A stretch of DNA of 12,319 nt from DASYRM01 sp035646375. GTDB lineage: Bacteria > Acidobacteriota > Vicinamibacteria > Vicinamibacterales > UBA2999. Location of the stretch: the NCBI GenBank assembly GCA_035646375.1, contig DASRPM010000191.1, forward strand, positions 1 to 12,319. The letters are read 5' to 3'. The notes beneath the pieces are model-generated. The model did not search any database. It saw only the letters and a program-made list of their open reading frames with translations, and was not told the DNA's origin. Of the stretch, positions 12,270 to 12,319 are shown piece after piece. Position numbers and translations under genes: made by a program. Positions within the stretch are counted from its first letter, which is position 1. Each line of letters opens with the position of its first letter.

Positions 12270-12319
12270 TCTCCTCGAGACGCGCCGGGATGCTGATCCC
12301 GCTCTTCTCGCTCCGGTCC
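12266..12319 (+). CDS. malQ: Probable 4-alpha-glucanotransferase (GH77), N-terminal fragment cut by window edge
   Basis: A frame starting with GTG at 12266 overlaps the aminotransferase stop by 4 bp and stays open for 18 codons to the window end. The translation MISSRRAGMLIPLFSLRS resembles the start of many GH77 amylomaltases, where an R-x-AG(I/L)L(I/L)PLFSL segment precedes the first strand of the barrel and a WGIGE motif. GH77 enzymes transfer maltosyl chains in maltodextrin and glycogen metabolism. The identification rests on about ten informative residues, so it is tentative. An in-frame ATG at 12290 would lose the conserved RRAG and is less likely to be the start. Confidence 0.5.
   Translation, partial: MISSRRAGMLIPLFSLRS

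Noticed and set aside
1..12319. CRISPR, toxin-antitoxin, prophage, transposase or defence island
   Set aside because: No regularly spaced repeats of 25-40 nt, no integrase or transposase motifs, and no small paired genes. The genes look like ordinary chromosomal metabolism and envelope functions.

Overview
This is a 12.3 kb GC-rich chromosomal window, most likely from an Acidobacteriota member of the Vicinamibacteria type. The main clue is the secreted VWA protein at 1846-2790, which looks like the 'VWFA-related Acidobacterial domain' family. The high GC content, short gaps, mixed strands and the particular set of hydrolases and aminotransferases agree with this. The lineage is inferred from protein character only. 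I see no rRNA, tRNA, CRISPR array, phage gene, transposase or defence gene, and no gene-free stretch over 300 bp.

Layout. Positions 1-1598 (minus strand) hold an AlaA-like aminotransferase followed by the N-terminal part of a polytopic membrane protein, probably a GT-C type glycosyltransferase, which runs off the left edge. Diverging from it at 1846-3508 (plus) is an envelope pair: a secreted VWA protein and an OmpA-type peptidoglycan-binding protein with a coiled coil. This pair converges on an exported protein of unknown function (3610-4287, minus). A divergent intergenic region with three inverted repeats (4288-4543) separates that gene from a pteridine-reductase-like SDR (4544-5284, plus). 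The SDR converges, across an almost perfect inverted repeat, on a large secreted dipeptidyl peptidase IV (5324-7561, minus).

From 7678 everything is on the plus strand: a beta-CASP metallo-beta-lactamase RNase, an M49 (DPP III-like) metallopeptidase 40 bp behind it, a hairpin, a divergent class I/II aminotransferase, and the start of a probable 4-alpha-glucanotransferase (malQ) overlapping it by 4 bp and cut by the right edge.

How the genes fit together. Two unrelated dipeptidyl peptidases (S9 and M49) and two aminotransferases suggest peptide and amino-acid turnover. The VWA/OmpA pair is envelope biology and the beta-CASP enzyme is RNA processing. These are housekeeping or accessory metabolic genes, not one integrated system.

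The more unusual points are: four genes with a -10-like hexamer 6-7 nt before the start codon (candidate leaderless transcripts); an aminotransferase that keeps the PLP lysine but has lost the usual substrate and phosphate arginines; an SDR with Asp in place of the catalytic Ser and a lengthened active-site loop; and families of short repeats at gene ends. I found no convincing new multi-gene system.
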